DNA from: Gilvimarinus agarilyticus
Lineage (GTDB): Bacteria > Pseudomonadota > Gammaproteobacteria > Pseudomonadales > Cellvibrionaceae
Length of the DNA stretch: 64,000 bases
Assembly (NCBI RefSeq): GCF_000832015.1
Contig: NZ_JXCJ01000001.1
Span: forward strand, 1,773,672 to 1,837,671
Direction: 5' to 3'
The position numbers were made by a program, and so were the translations under genes. The notes beneath the pieces are model-generated. The model was not told the DNA's origin. It searched no databases and worked only from the letters and a program-made list of their open reading frames with translations. Below, one piece after another: positions 16,022-24,583 of this stretch; position 1 is the stretch's first letter, and every line of letters starts with the position of its first letter.

Positions 16022-17533
16022 ATGAGTGAGTTTGAACGTATAGCGCTGGCACTTTTGCTGGCGCTTTTTTATGGCGCCTTTTGCTGGTACTGCTTTAGCC
16101 GCCGGCGGATTACCGCAAGGGTCACACTATCGCAAGCTGATGTGGTGGTGGCCTATGCCAGCCAGAGCGGCCGCGCCCATGCCCTGGCGGAAAAAGCCTG
16201 TGAAGCTTTTGCCGGCAGAGCGTCACTGTGCGCGTTAAATCAGCTTACGCCAAGCGCGCTGCAACAGAGTAAAACCCTGCTTATTGTGGCCAGCACGTAT
16301 GGCGAGGGCGAGGCGCCGGACAATGGCGCTTTATTCGAGAAAAGGCTTATCCGGCAAACCCCCGACCTATCGCTTAACGATTCGCAGTTTGCGGTGGTCG
16401 CCTTGGGTGATTCATATTACTCCGGTTTTTGTGCGTTTGGACGGCGAGTGTACTCGGCGTTGCAGCAAAGTGAGGCGCGAGCGTTAGCCGATTGCATAGA
16501 GCTGGATGCCAGTAAGCCCGAACAAGAGCTTGAAGCATTAACGCAGCTAAAGGCGCTGATAAAAACGCTCGGTGGTCGCTTTGACATTGACACCGCCGAA
16601 GCCAGTGTTGTGCCCGATAGGTACTGGGCAACGTTGCAGCGGCGGCAGAAATTAAATGACGGCAGCCCTGGCGCGCCGCTGTATAGCCTGACGATAAACA
16701 CGAGTGATACGGTTAATTACAGCGCCGGTGATATCGCCGAGGTTTACCCGCTGCACGATACGGCGTTGTGCAAGCAGCAGTTAGTGGCACTTGGGCTAAC
16801 CGAGGATGCAACGCTTGAGCTTGACGGCCAAGCGGTTTCTGCCTGGCGGTGGTTGGCCTCTCGCCAGTGGCCGCTACCCGAAAAACCTGCGTCTCTGTCG
16901 GCCGAACAATGGCTTAAACATTTACCGGAAGAAGCGCCACGGCAGTACACCATCGCCAATGCCTATACCCCTAATAGATTGCAATTGGTGGTGCGCCAGC
17001 TGCGCAATACAAACGGCGAGTTGGGGGTAGCCTCGGGTTGGCTGACCGAGCGCGCCGATGTGGGCGATAAGCTGGAATTGGCCATCAGAGATAACCAGGA
17101 GTTTCATACGCCCCCAGCCGAGCAACCACTGGTTTTAATTGGTAATGGTTCAGGCATAGCGGGGCTCAGGGCCCATTGGCAGCAGCGGGATAACACCGGA
17201 GGTGAGGCCTGCTGGGTGCTTTATGGTGAGCGCGACGCCGACACCGATCGTCCGTTTGCGGACGAATTGGCGCAGTTGCAGACAAAAGGCGTTATCCAGG
17301 AGCTGGACTGTGTTTACTCACGTTCAGGCGAGTACTCTGAGTATGTGCAGCAGCGGCTTTTGCGCCGGGGCGACTTGCTAAAAAGTTGGCTCGAGCGCAA
17401 CGCCTGTATTTATGTGTGTGGCAGCCGCGTTGGCATGGGGCAGGGCGTTCACGAGGCACTGCTCGAGCTATTGGGGGAGCCGGCATTGGACGAGCTGCAG
17501 GCGGCAGGGCGCTACCGGCGCGATGTGTATTAA
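16022..17533 (+). CDS. membrane-anchored flavodoxin/FNR-type reductase (sulfite reductase alpha-like)
   Basis: A 503-residue protein with an N-terminal membrane anchor (about 7-24). A flavodoxin domain covers about 41-180 (SQSGRAHALAEKA for the FMN phosphate, STYGEGEAPDNG, ALGDSYYSGFCAFG). A ferredoxin-reductase-like module covers about 195-503, with FAD binding around PRQYTIANAY and NAD(P)H binding around IGNGSGIAGLRAHW and CGSRVGMGQGVHEAL. It should pass electrons from NAD(P)H through FAD and FMN to an acceptor. As the last gene of a Fur-boxed operon the likely acceptor is a ferric-siderophore system, perhaps via the PepSY membrane protein. It is shorter than CysJ and has the CysJ-like order but a membrane anchor instead of a partner subunit. 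Confidence 0.85.
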   Translation: MSEFERIALALLLALFYGAFCWYCFSRRRITARVTLSQADVVVAYASQSGRAHALAEKACEAFAGRASLCALNQLTPSALQQSKTLLIVASTYGEGEAPDNGALFEKRLIRQTPDLSLNDSQFAVVALGDSYYSGFCAFGRRVYSALQQSEARALADCIELDASKPEQELEALTQLKALIKTLGGRFDIDTAEASVVPDRYWATLQRRQKLNDGSPGAPLYSLTINTSDTVNYSAGDIAEVYPLHDTALCKQQLVALGLTEDATLELDGQAVSAWRWLASRQWPLPEKPASLSAEQWLKHLPEEAPRQYTIANAYTPNRLQLVVRQLRNTNGELGVASGWLTERADVGDKLELAIRDNQEFHTPPAEQPLVLIGNGSGIAGLRAHWQQRDNTGGEACWVLYGERDADTDRPFADELAQLQTKGVIQELDCVYSRSGEYSEYVQQRLLRRGDLLKSWLERNACIYVCGSRVGMGQGVHEALLELLGEPALDELQAAGRYRRDVY

Positions 17534-17547
17534 CGCTGCTGCCCCTC

Positions 17548-17712
17548 TTATTGGTTAATCTCGGTTGTTTTCTGAGCAGTAAAGTCTGCACCGTAAAGCC
17601 GGCGTTCTTTGTAACCACTTCTGTTAATTTTAACCTCCCGCTCTGTGCCCGGTTTATAAACGCGGCGAGTTAGGGCTAATTGAGGCAATCCGTCGGGCGT
17701 GAGAGAATCCAT
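17548..17712 (-). CDS. possible small protein (54 aa)
   Basis: A minus-strand frame starting at ATG 17712 gives a basic 54-residue peptide (middle part TRRVYKPGTEREVKINRSGY) in the gap between the iron operon and the DUF2130 gene. Composition is protein-like, but I see no strong ribosome-binding site and no known domain. It could be a fragment or a chance frame. The rest of this 315-base gap shows nothing else except the ribosome-binding site AAGGA before 17849. Confidence 0.3.
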   Translation of the reverse strand: MDSLTPDGLPQLALTRRVYKPGTEREVKINRSGYKERRLYGADFTAQKTTEINQ

Positions 17713-17848
17713 GTCATCGCCCAAGTGCCCCACACGGCCGCGGGGGTACCGCTGATGAGTGTAGGGCTAAGCAATAGCAAAACTTAACTCTACCCCGTTG
17801 TTAGCCGCGCCGTTTTGTCGCACCGGATTAGCTACAAGGATAAAACCT

Positions 17849-19189
17849 ATGCATGAAATCAACTGTCCTCACTGTAAAAAAGCCTTTAAAGTCGATGAAG
17901 CTGGCTACGCGGATATATTGAAGCAGGTTCGCGATCACGAGTTTGAAAAGCAGTTGCATGAGCGCTTGGAGCTGGCGGAGCAAGATAAACAAAACGCGGT
18001 TGAGCTTGCCACCAGCAAAGTTACCCGTGAGCTGGATAAAGCGGCTGCCGCTAAAGATGCCGAAATCAAAGAGTTACAGGCGAAATTAGCCGCCGGCGAA
18101 GACGCCCAAAAACTGGCCGTGATGGAAGCGTTAACGGCGCTCGAAAAAGAGCGCGACAGCTTGGCAAGCGAGCTGAAACAAGCGGCCCAAGACAAAAAGG
18201 CGGCGGCCGAGCTTGCCGAGGTAAAGCGGGTAAACGAGCTGCAGCAGGCGACGGCGGCCAAAGATACCCAGTTACAAAACTTAAAAAGCGAGCTTGAACG
18301 CACGCAGTGGGAAAAACAACTCGAGGCCACTTCACTAAAAGAGCGCTACGAGGCACAAATTAAAGACCGTGAAGGGGAGATAGAGCGTCTGCGCGATATG
18401 AAGGCCCGGTTATCGACCAAGATGGTGGGCGAAACTCTAGAGCAACATTGCGAGACAGAGTTTAACCGGATTCGGGCCACCGCCTTTGCCCGCGCCTACT
18501 TTGAAAAAGACAACGATGCCCGCAGCGGCAGTAAGGGCGATTACATATTTCGCGACTATGGCGGGGCAGAGGGTACTGATGAAGCGGGCACCGAAACTGT
18601 CTCGATCATGTTTGAGATGAAAAACGAGAGCGATGAAACCGCCACTAAAAAGAAGAACGAAGACTTTTTAAAAGAATTGGATAAAGATCGCAACGAAAAG
18701 GGCTGCGAGTACGCGGTGTTGGTATCTTTGTTGGAGCCCGACAGCGAGTTGTACAACTCGGGTATCGTGGATGTATCGCACCGCTACCCTAAAATGTACG
18801 TTATTCGGCCACAGTTTTTTATTCCGATTATTACCTTACTGCGCAACGCGGCACAAAACGCCCTTAAGTACAAAGCCGAGCTGGCATTAGTAAAGTCGCA
18901 AAACATTGATATCACAAACTTTGAGAGTGACCTGGACGCTTTTAAAACGGGGTTTGCGCGCAATTACGAGCTGGCGTCTAAAAAGTTTAAAACCGCTATC
19001 GATGAAATTGATAAAACCATCGACCACCTACAAAAAACCAAGAATGCGTTGTTGGGCTCGGAAAACAACTTAAGGCTCGCTAATAACAAAGCCGATGATT
19101 TAAGCGTTAAAAAGCTCACTAAACGTAACCCTACGATGGCGGCTATGTTTGATGAGCTTAAGCGAGCAGATGAGCGGGACTCTGAATAA
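17849..19189 (+). CDS. DUF2130 coiled-coil protein
   Basis: A 446-residue protein from ATG 17849 (AAGGA upstream); the 17-residue extension of the longest frame is rejected. The N-terminal CPHCKKAF is a single zinc knuckle. A long charged coiled coil follows (about 25-195, Lys/Glu/Ala heptads). The DUF2130 domain (about 195-400) contains DYIFRDYGG...[16 protein letters not shown]; the D...ExK arrangement resembles a PD-(D/E)XK nuclease core. A second short coiled coil ends the protein. The family is cytoplasmic and uncharacterised; a nuclease or DNA-associated role is inferred from the motif. Stand-alone gene. Confidence 0.8.
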   Translation: MHEINCPHCKKAFKVDEAGYADILKQVRDHEFEKQLHERLELAEQDKQNAVELATSKVTRELDKAAAAKDAEIKELQAKLAAGEDAQKLAVMEALTALEKERDSLASELKQAAQDKKAAAELAEVKRVNELQQATAAKDTQLQNLKSELERTQWEKQLEATSLKERYEAQIKDREGEIERLRDMKARLSTKMVGETLEQHCETEFNRIRATAFARAYFEKDNDARSGSKGDYIFRDYGGAEGTDEAGTETVSIMFEMKNESDETATKKKNEDFLKELDKDRNEKGCEYAVLVSLLEPDSELYNSGIVDVSHRYPKMYVIRPQFFIPIITLLRNAAQNALKYKAELALVKSQNIDITNFESDLDAFKTGFARNYELASKKFKTAIDEIDKTIDHLQKTKNALLGSENNLRLANNKADDLSVKKLTKRNPTMAAMFDELKRADERDSE

Positions 19190-19237
19190 ACGTATGCTCA
19201 GGTAAACGGCTAGCTGAGCGCGCGGCGCCCAGCAGGG

Positions 19238-20335
19238 TTAAAACTCGTAACTCACCCCTACGGTGTAACGGAAATCGTCTTGCTCGGGCAGTATGCCTTC
19301 ACTGTCGGCTTGAGGGTATTTAACTCGGTCCCAGTAGGCGCTCATGCTTAGATCAAGCGAGTCGGTTAAATCGATGAACAAGCTGACCACCCCGTGATGC
19401 TTGTATTTACCGGAATCTTTGTTGGACGCTGTGATCTGGTAACTGGCGCTGACGTCCATGTAGTCGGTGAGTGATTGGTCGTACTGCGTGGAGAGATAGA
19501 ACGCTCCGGAGTCGACCGTGCGGCTTTGCCCTTCTGGGGTTTCTTCGTAGCGGGTGTACATATAGCCCGGGCCCGCCGACGCTGTCCAGCTAATGTCGTC
19601 GGTATCAAAAATGTACACACCAGCACCCATACCGCCGGTCCACTGGCTTGCGATGTTTTGCAGCGGTGCGCTGTAGTATTCAAACTGCACCGGTTGCCAA
19701 AACCAGTTTTCAGAGCGGCGGATATACCAGCTACCATTGGCGCGATGCTCGTTACTGGTTTCTTCGCCATCGTCGTAAAAGACATCGGCAATGTAGCTAA
19801 GGCGCACACTTGAGCGTGCCGTGCGGCGCAGCAAGTCGACGTTGGCGGTAAAATCTTTTTGGTTGGTGTTGCCGGTACGGTAGTTGGCGGCAGCACCTAC
19901 TTTACCGCTCCAGCGGTCGAGCTCGCTTTTACTGGTATTGGCAATACGCAACACGTCGCCAAACTCAATGGGCCCCTGGCCACCAATCATCAGTTTGCCG
20001 TCTACCGTCTCAAGCGTGCCGGAGTAAAGCAGCTGGCTATTGAGTAGAACATTGAGTGGGGTATGACTGTGAATGGCGGCCACCGAGTCCCAATCAATGT
20101 CTTGGTCGCCTAGCTCGTCACTGTCAAAGCTCAAGGAGTCTTTTTCCAGCGCGGTAATTTCACCTTTTAGCCATTCGCCTGAGGTAAGTTTTACCCAATC
20201 CCAGGGGGCGTTTATTTCGATGGTTATCGAGTCAGAGTTGGTTGGCTCCGCAGCCGTTGCCACAGTTGCGGTGGCGCACAAAAATGCCATAGGCACTAAG
20301 CCTAAAAAACGGAGGGGGCGAGTTTTGGTGATCAC
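19238..20335 (-). CDS. DUF481 outer-membrane protein
   Basis: A 365-residue protein from GTG 20335, with AAGGA seven bases upstream; the 64-residue upstream extension has no signal-like features. The signal peptide ends near ATA-AEP. A short N-terminal domain follows (WVKLTSGEWLKGEITALEKDSLSFDSDELG, an SH3-like barrel seen in several DUF481 proteins). The C-terminal half is a 12-strand-type beta-barrel ending in an aromatic residue (VGVSYEF), typical for Bam-dependent insertion. DUF481 proteins are salt-inducible or of unknown role. The gene lies directly downstream of the predicted CsrB-like RNA on the same strand. Confidence 0.8.
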   Translation of the reverse strand: MITKTRPLRFLGLVPMAFLCATATVATAAEPTNSDSITIEINAPWDWVKLTSGEWLKGEITALEKDSLSFDSDELGDQDIDWDSVAAIHSHTPLNVLLNSQLLYSGTLETVDGKLMIGGQGPIEFGDVLRIANTSKSELDRWSGKVGAAANYRTGNTNQKDFTANVDLLRRTARSSVRLSYIADVFYDDGEETSNEHRANGSWYIRRSENWFWQPVQFEYYSAPLQNIASQWTGGMGAGVYIFDTDDISWTASAGPGYMYTRYEETPEGQSRTVDSGAFYLSTQYDQSLTDYMDVSASYQITASNKDSGKYKHHGVVSLFIDLTDSLDLSMSAYWDRVKYPQADSEGILPEQDDFRYTVGVSYEF

Positions 20336-20525
20336 AACAAAGTCCTTGATATAACGTGTCCAGTTTTGGGTTGCTGCCGCCCTGTAGGGCTCAGCTTTAG
20401 CGCCGTAATTATAGGTGATCTGCAAGTTGAACACGAACTTTGCGAGACTTACGTGAACTTGATAGCGTAATAGAAGGCAACGGCAAGTACTGTAAACTGA
20501 AGGGGTGATGACACAAACGGCGGAC

Positions 20526-20552
20526 AAAAAAAAGGCCCACTTTGCGTGGACC
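20526..20552 (-). terminator. intrinsic terminator of the CsrB-like RNA
   Basis: In minus-strand sense GGUCCAC-GCAAA-GUGGGCC forms a seven-pair stem (one U-G) followed by eight U. Confidence 0.9.
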
Positions 20553-20953
20553 CCTTGTGCGATTAATGTCTGTGTTCATCCATGTAGACTCGGGTACGTC
20601 CTTTACGTTATTGATTGTCCCCTGTGGCGTCCTGCCTGTGCGTCCTTCAAACCCCTGTCGTGGAATTCTTAGTGTGTTCGGCTTCCTTGTGCCGAGTGAC
20701 CAATCCTTGTCGCCTTACCTGTTGTTGTTGTGTTCTTCCCTGGCCAGTCCTTAGCGTGACGTCCGTGTAAATTAATCCTTTATTAGCATCCTGCTTAGCT
20801 CACATCCTGTGAGTGTCCCTGTCTTCCTTAAGCCTGCATCCTGCAGGATTCCGTTCTTGGCGCACCTGTTGGCGCAATTAGCGCAACCACATCCTGTGGT
20901 TGGGTACATCCTGTGAACCTTCCTGGCCCCTTAGTCGTCCGTGTAACGTCCCT
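20526..20953 (-). ncRNA. csrB-like: CsrB/RsmZ-family CsrA-sponge small RNA
   Basis: The minus strand of this protein-free region reads as an RNA of about 430 nt containing 22 GGA triplets by my count. Several sit in hairpin loops of the form CACAGGAUGUG, matching the CsrA/RsmA consensus RUACARGGAUGU. The best are CCACAGGATGTGG within arms CAACCACA/TGTGGTTG (20884-20902), TCACAGGATGTGA (about 20800-20812) and CCTGCAGGATGCAGG (20833-20847). It ends in an intrinsic terminator. The 5' end is inferred about 7 bases downstream of a TACTAC -10-like hexamer. Predicted job: titrate CsrA/RsmA away from target mRNAs under control of a GacS/GacA (BarA/UvrY) system. There is no ribosome-binding site or conserved frame. 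I am confident of the family; the exact 5' end is uncertain. Confidence 0.85.
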
Positions 20954-21011
20954 GTAAGCGTAGTATCCCTAAAACGCTTATGTCGAGATAGTCGCCATTA
21001 ACGTTAGTTTT

Positions 21012-21029
21012 TGTGAGATATGTCGTACA
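21012..21029 (-). promoter_or_regulatory. GacA/UvrY-type upstream activating site
   Basis: On the minus strand TGTACG-ACATAT-CTCACA matches the GacA box TGTAAG-N6-CTTACA at 10 of 12 positions with the exact 6-base spacer. Its centre is about 67 bases upstream of the inferred RNA start. Downstream, TCGACA (20981-20986) and TACTAC (20960-20965) are the best, though poorly spaced, promoter hexamers, as expected of an activator-dependent promoter. Confidence 0.65.
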
Positions 21030-21089
21030 CAGGATGTGATTCCTTCGTTACATATTGGTGTTATTGCTGTGACATTTTTGTTAATGGCG

Positions 21090-22520
21090 CTAACGTATTA
21101 TGCGATAACAAGGCTTGTAGGTACTGCCGGGCAGCTTCATGCGGCCTTGATCCTGAAACGCCTGCAGCAGGTCATCCACGGGTTGCATAATGGCCGAGTC
21201 GCCGCAAATTTCAAATAAGCCATGTTTCTCAATGGCGCGAATTCCCTCGTCTTTAACGTTGCCGGCCACAATGCCTGAAAACGCGCGGCGCAAATTGGCC
21301 GCCAGGGTGTGGGCCTCTTGGTTTTTGTGCAGGGCAAGGGCGTTCATATTGGCGTGAGTCGGGGCGAAAGGTTGCTGAAACATTGGTGCAATTTTTAACT
21401 GCCAATTAAAGTAGTAAGCATCATCTGTGCTTTTACGAAAGGCGCGGACTTCGGCGATACCGTCAAGCATAGTGCGTGCGACTTTTTCCGGATCATCGAT
21501 AATGATTTGGTAGCGCGCCTGAGCCTCAGTCCCCAAAGTGCTGGCGATAAACTCGTCGATTTGCTGAAAATAAGCGGCACTGGAGGCCGGTCCGGTAAAC
21601 ACCAGCGGGAACGGCAACTCGGCGTTATCCGGGTGTAGCAAAATGCCTAGTAGATAGAGAATTTCTTCGGCTGTACCTGCGCCGCCCGGAAACACCACAA
21701 TACCGTGGCCTGCCCGGACAAAGCCCTCCAGGCGCTTTTCGATATCGGGCATAATCGCCAGCTCGTTAACGATGGGGTTGGGGGCCTCGGCGGCAATAAT
21801 GCCGGGTTCGGTAATGCCAATATAACGGCCATGCCCCAAACGTTGTTTGGCGTGCCCGATGGTGGCACCCTTCATGGGGCCCTTCATGGCGCCGGGGCCG
21901 CAACCGGTGCAAATATCCATTCCGCGCAGGCCCATCTCGTAGCCCACCTTTTTGGTGTAATCGTACTCGCCCATACTAATGGAGTGCCCGCCCCAGCAGA
22001 CCACAATATTAGGGTCGATGTGCGGGCGAATAATATGTGCGTTGCGCAGCATATGAAATACGGCGTCGGTGGTGGCTTCTGTTGAGAGCGCATCGCCTTT
22101 ATTGATCGACTGCTGGGTTTCGGCCAGACGACTGTCACCACTGGCAAATATTACGTCGCGCAAGACGGCAAACAAGTGCTCGCTAATCCCGCGAATCATT
22201 TTGCCATCCACAAACGCGCTGGCAGGGGCACCTTTTACATCCAGCTTAATACCGCGCTCCTCCTGAATGACTTTTATATCAAAGTCGGGGTAACGCTCCA
22301 GCAGCTCTTTACCGTCATCCAACGAGTTACCGCAATTAAGTACCGCCAGCGAGCAGCTGCGAAACAGCTTATAGAGCCCGCTTTGGCTAACGTCCAGCAA
22401 CTTGGCGGCCTCCGTTTTAGAGAGAATATTAAGTTGCTCGTGGGGGGCGATAATCGCGTCGGTAGTGTCGTAGTGGCCTGCTTCGTGGTGTGCGTGTTGG
22501 TATGGCTGATTGTGGGGCAT
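21090..22520 (-). CDS. ppnN: nucleotide 5'-monophosphate nucleosidase PpnN (LOG family)
   Basis: A 476-residue protein matching the PpnN/YgdH family in length and order. It has an N-terminal regulatory domain (about 30-150), then a LOG-type Rossmann core with VVCWGGHSIS (about 178-187), DICTGCGPGAMKGPMKGA and the signature PGGAGTAEE (about 273-281), then the C-terminal helical domain. The enzyme cleaves purine and pyrimidine nucleoside 5'-monophosphates to base and ribose 5-phosphate, and the E. coli enzyme is controlled by (p)ppGpp. AAGGAA precedes the ATG. An N-terminal His-rich stretch (NQPYQHAHHEAGHYDTTD) is unusual. The gene is transcribed towards the CsrB-like RNA. Confidence 0.9.
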   Translation of the reverse strand: MPHNQPYQHAHHEAGHYDTTDAIIAPHEQLNILSKTEAAKLLDVSQSGLYKLFRSCSLAVLNCGNSLDDGKELLERYPDFDIKVIQEERGIKLDVKGAPASAFVDGKMIRGISEHLFAVLRDVIFASGDSRLAETQQSINKGDALSTEATTDAVFHMLRNAHIIRPHIDPNIVVCWGGHSISMGEYDYTKKVGYEMGLRGMDICTGCGPGAMKGPMKGATIGHAKQRLGHGRYIGITEPGIIAAEAPNPIVNELAIMPDIEKRLEGFVRAGHGIVVFPGGAGTAEEILYLLGILLHPDNAELPFPLVFTGPASSAAYFQQIDEFIASTLGTEAQARYQIIIDDPEKVARTMLDGIAEVRAFRKSTDDAYYFNWQLKIAPMFQQPFAPTHANMNALALHKNQEAHTLAANLRRAFSGIVAGNVKDEGIRAIEKHGLFEICGDSAIMQPVDDLLQAFQDQGRMKLPGSTYKPCYRIIR

Positions 22521-22745
22521 TGAGTCTTGTTCCTTCTTGGCGCCTAGGCGGCGGTGACTACAGCGGCGGGCTTTGCCACCTCTGTCTACAATGGGTATAT
22601 CGTACGTTTAAGTGTAACTCAGATTGGTTGAGTTGGGTGTTGCAGGCCGTAGGGCTTTATATTTTGCGTGGCCCTTTGTGAAGGAACGCTGGCCTTGGTT
22701 TTGGGGTGGCTGTTAGGTGTGTGGTGATACGGCTCGTTACTCGCA

Positions 22746-22762
22746 TGCACAATATCGGTGCG
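22746..22762 (+). promoter_or_regulatory. candidate NtrC binding site 1 (urease promoter)
   Basis: TGCACA-ATATC-GGTGCG matches the NtrC consensus TGCACC-N5-GGTGCA at 10 of 12 positions with the correct spacer. It lies about 100 bases upstream of the sigma-54-like element. Confidence 0.6.
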
Positions 22763-22785
22763 CAATGTGGTGGCAAATTATTTGG

Positions 22786-22802
22786 CGGATCATTTTGGTG
22801 CA
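22786..22802 (+). promoter_or_regulatory. candidate NtrC binding site 2 (weaker)
   Basis: CGGATC-ATTTT-GGTGCA keeps the right half perfectly and three of six positions on the left. It is centred 40 bases from site 1, a spacing close to four helical turns, which would suit cooperative binding. Confidence 0.45.
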
Positions 22803-22850
22803 TTTCGGTGTTTTGGCCCCCGCCCCGTGGGGCCTGTGGGCGCACTTTGG

Positions 22851-22866
22851 TTGGCATAGATCTTGA
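22851..22866 (+). promoter_or_regulatory. candidate sigma-54 promoter of the urease operon
   Basis: TTGGCATAGATCTTGATC fits the pattern YTGGCA-N6-TTGCW except that the -12 GC is GA. With the NtrC-like sites upstream, it would place urease under nitrogen control. The remainder of 22521-22962 holds no gene. Confidence 0.5.
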
Positions 22867-22962
22867 TCTGTTCTCCGGATAGGCTGTTCCCTGGATAGTC
22901 AGTAGCCCGACCCATAAGACGATAAAGGCCATCATTCACTGGCCACTAAAGAGAGAGTATCT

Positions 22963-23886
22963 GTGCCCCATTCAACCAGCGCCGCTGGGTTATCTGCGCC
23001 CGAATTACCGGCGGATGACGCAAACCCTTTACCTCAGGTGTCGCGCCAGTGGTGTGCGTCTATCGATATCGAGCTGGCCGAGCGAGCCGGGCGCACCGCT
23101 TTGATGCGCGCCCGCCATCTGGGGCCACTGCGTATCCAACGGGTGTTTTACCCCGAGGCGGCCGGTTGCGCCCATGTTTACTTACTGCACCCCCCGGGGG
23201 GCTTGGTGGTTGGGGATGAGCTGAGTATCTCAGTGGCGACGGCCAAGGGGGCTCACGGCCTGTTAACCACGCCCTCGGCGGGTAAGATTTATACCGTTAA
23301 CGGCTTGCGGCACAGCGATGCGGCGACCGAACAGACCCAGCGTGTGCGCTTAGTGCTACAGCCAGATTCTGTTTGCGAGTGGCTGCCGCAAGAAACGATA
23401 ATTTTTAATGGCGCCAATGCCCGGCTTAATACCCAGCTTGAGGCGGCGGCCGACGCTCGCTTTTGTTTGTGGGATATCGTCTGCCTTGGTCGGCCGGCCA
23501 GTAACGAGGTGTTTACCGAGGGTGTTGTCGAGCAAACGTTACAGGTGCGCATCGATAATCGCCCGGTGTTGATCGAGCGCAACCGCGTGCGCGGCGGCGA
23601 TCCCATGATGGAGGCAATGTGGGGCCTGCAAGGCGCCGGCAGTTTTGGCACTTTGGTGGCAAGCGTCACATTAAGCCGCGACCAGATTGATACCTTACTT
23701 GAGAACCTCGCCGAGCGTTGGCCCGATGCCAACTGGGGTATTACGCAAAAAAAACAGCTGCTAATTGCTCGCTACCTGGGTGCCAGCGCCGCCGAGTGCC
23801 GCTATGGTTTTGTGGTGATTTGGCAGACGCTGCGCCCGGCGATGCTCGGTTGCGAGGCGGTAGAGCCACGTATTTGGTATACCTGA
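22963..23886 (+). CDS. ureD: urease accessory protein UreD
   Basis: A 307-residue UreD/UreH-type protein from a GTG start after GAGAGAG. Conserved segments are GPLRIQRVFYPE, CAHVYLLHPPGGLVVGDEL, LTTPSAGKIY, CEWLPQETIIFNGA and ARFCLWDIVCLGRPA. It is a scaffold that binds apo-urease and recruits UreF and UreG for nickel insertion and lysine carbamylation. It is the first gene of the urease operon. The N-terminal 25 residues (Ser/Ala/Pro-rich) are longer than in many homologues, so a later start is possible. Confidence 0.93.
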   Translation: MPHSTSAAGLSAPELPADDANPLPQVSRQWCASIDIELAERAGRTALMRARHLGPLRIQRVFYPEAAGCAHVYLLHPPGGLVVGDELSISVATAKGAHGLLTTPSAGKIYTVNGLRHSDAATEQTQRVRLVLQPDSVCEWLPQETIIFNGANARLNTQLEAAADARFCLWDIVCLGRPASNEVFTEGVVEQTLQVRIDNRPVLIERNRVRGGDPMMEAMWGLQGAGSFGTLVASVTLSRDQIDTLLENLAERWPDANWGITQKKQLLIARYLGASAAECRYGFVVIWQTLRPAMLGCEAVEPRIWYT

Positions 23887-23965
23887 ATTAATAAGTGCAA
23901 CAATGTAAATAGTAAGCTCGCGCTGTTGATGGCGCCACTAACAGACACATTCACAGGAGAGAGTT

Positions 23966-24268
23966 GTGGAACTATCGCCCAGAGACAAAGATAAACTGTT
24001 GCTGTTTACCGCGGCGCTACTTGCCGAGCGGCGCAAAAATCGCGGGGTTAAACTCAACTACCCCGAGTCGGTTGCGTTTATCAGCGCCGAAATAATGGAG
24101 GGCGCGCGCGACGGCAAAACCGTCGCCGAACTGATGGATTACGGGCGCCAGATTTTGCGCCGCGAAGATGTCATGGATGGCATCCCCGAGATGGTGCATG
24201 AGGTGCAAGTCGAGGCGACCTTCCCCGATGGTACTAAGCTTGTCACCGTTCACAACCCGATCGTTTAG
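23966..24268 (+). CDS. ureA: urease gamma subunit
   Basis: A 100-residue protein with the full gamma-subunit pattern ([65 protein letters not shown]). It forms the (UreABC)3 complex with the beta and alpha subunits. GTG start with GGAGAGAG upstream. A 79-base gap separates it from ureD. Confidence 0.96.
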   Translation: MELSPRDKDKLLLFTAALLAERRKNRGVKLNYPESVAFISAEIMEGARDGKTVAELMDYGRQILRREDVMDGIPEMVHEVQVEATFPDGTKLVTVHNPIV

Positions 24269-24276
24269 GAGGCGCT

Positions 24277-24582
24277 ATGATTCCCGGAGAGTACGACATT
24301 TTGCCTGGTGAAATCGAGCTAAACCCAGGCCGCGAGACGGTGACCTTAAGTATTTCCAACAGCGGCGATCGCCCCATACAAGTGGGCTCGCATTATCATT
24401 TTTACGAGACTAACGCCGCACTTAACTTTGAGCGAGATAAAGCCCGCGGGTTTCGCTTAAACATTGCCGCTGGCACGGCTGTGCGTTTTGAGCCAGGCCA
24501 AACTCGCGAGGTGGAGTTAGTCGCACTAGAGGGTGCTCGCACGGTATACGGGTTTCGTGGCGATGTAATGGGGGAGCTATAA
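24277..24582 (+). CDS. ureB: urease beta subunit
   Basis: A 101-residue protein starting [28 protein letters not shown] (shown in parts), with [16 protein letters not shown], the conserved beta-subunit signature. ATG follows AGGAGG, eight bases after the ureA stop. It is a structural subunit of urease. Confidence 0.96.
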   Translation: MIPGEYDILPGEIELNPGRETVTLSISNSGDRPIQVGSHYHFYETNAALNFERDKARGFRLNIAAGTAVRFEPGQTREVELVALEGARTVYGFRGDVMGEL

Positions 24583-24583
24583 G

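Noticed and set aside
17935-18356. 131- and 96-residue minus-strand frames under the DUF2130 gene
   Set aside because: Ser/Ala/Leu-rich translation is the expected antisense of a Lys/Glu/Ala coiled coil.
20542-20754. 70-residue plus-strand frame in the sponge-RNA region
   Set aside because: It is rich in Ser, Leu, Pro and Val as expected from repeated TCC/CCTG motifs, and it is antisense to the CsrB-like RNA.
20780-20910. short repeated CATCCTG palindromes considered as a CRISPR-like or REP array
   Set aside because: Spacing is irregular and repeats are only 7-9 bases. On the minus strand they are CsrA-type AGGAUG hairpins, which explains them better.
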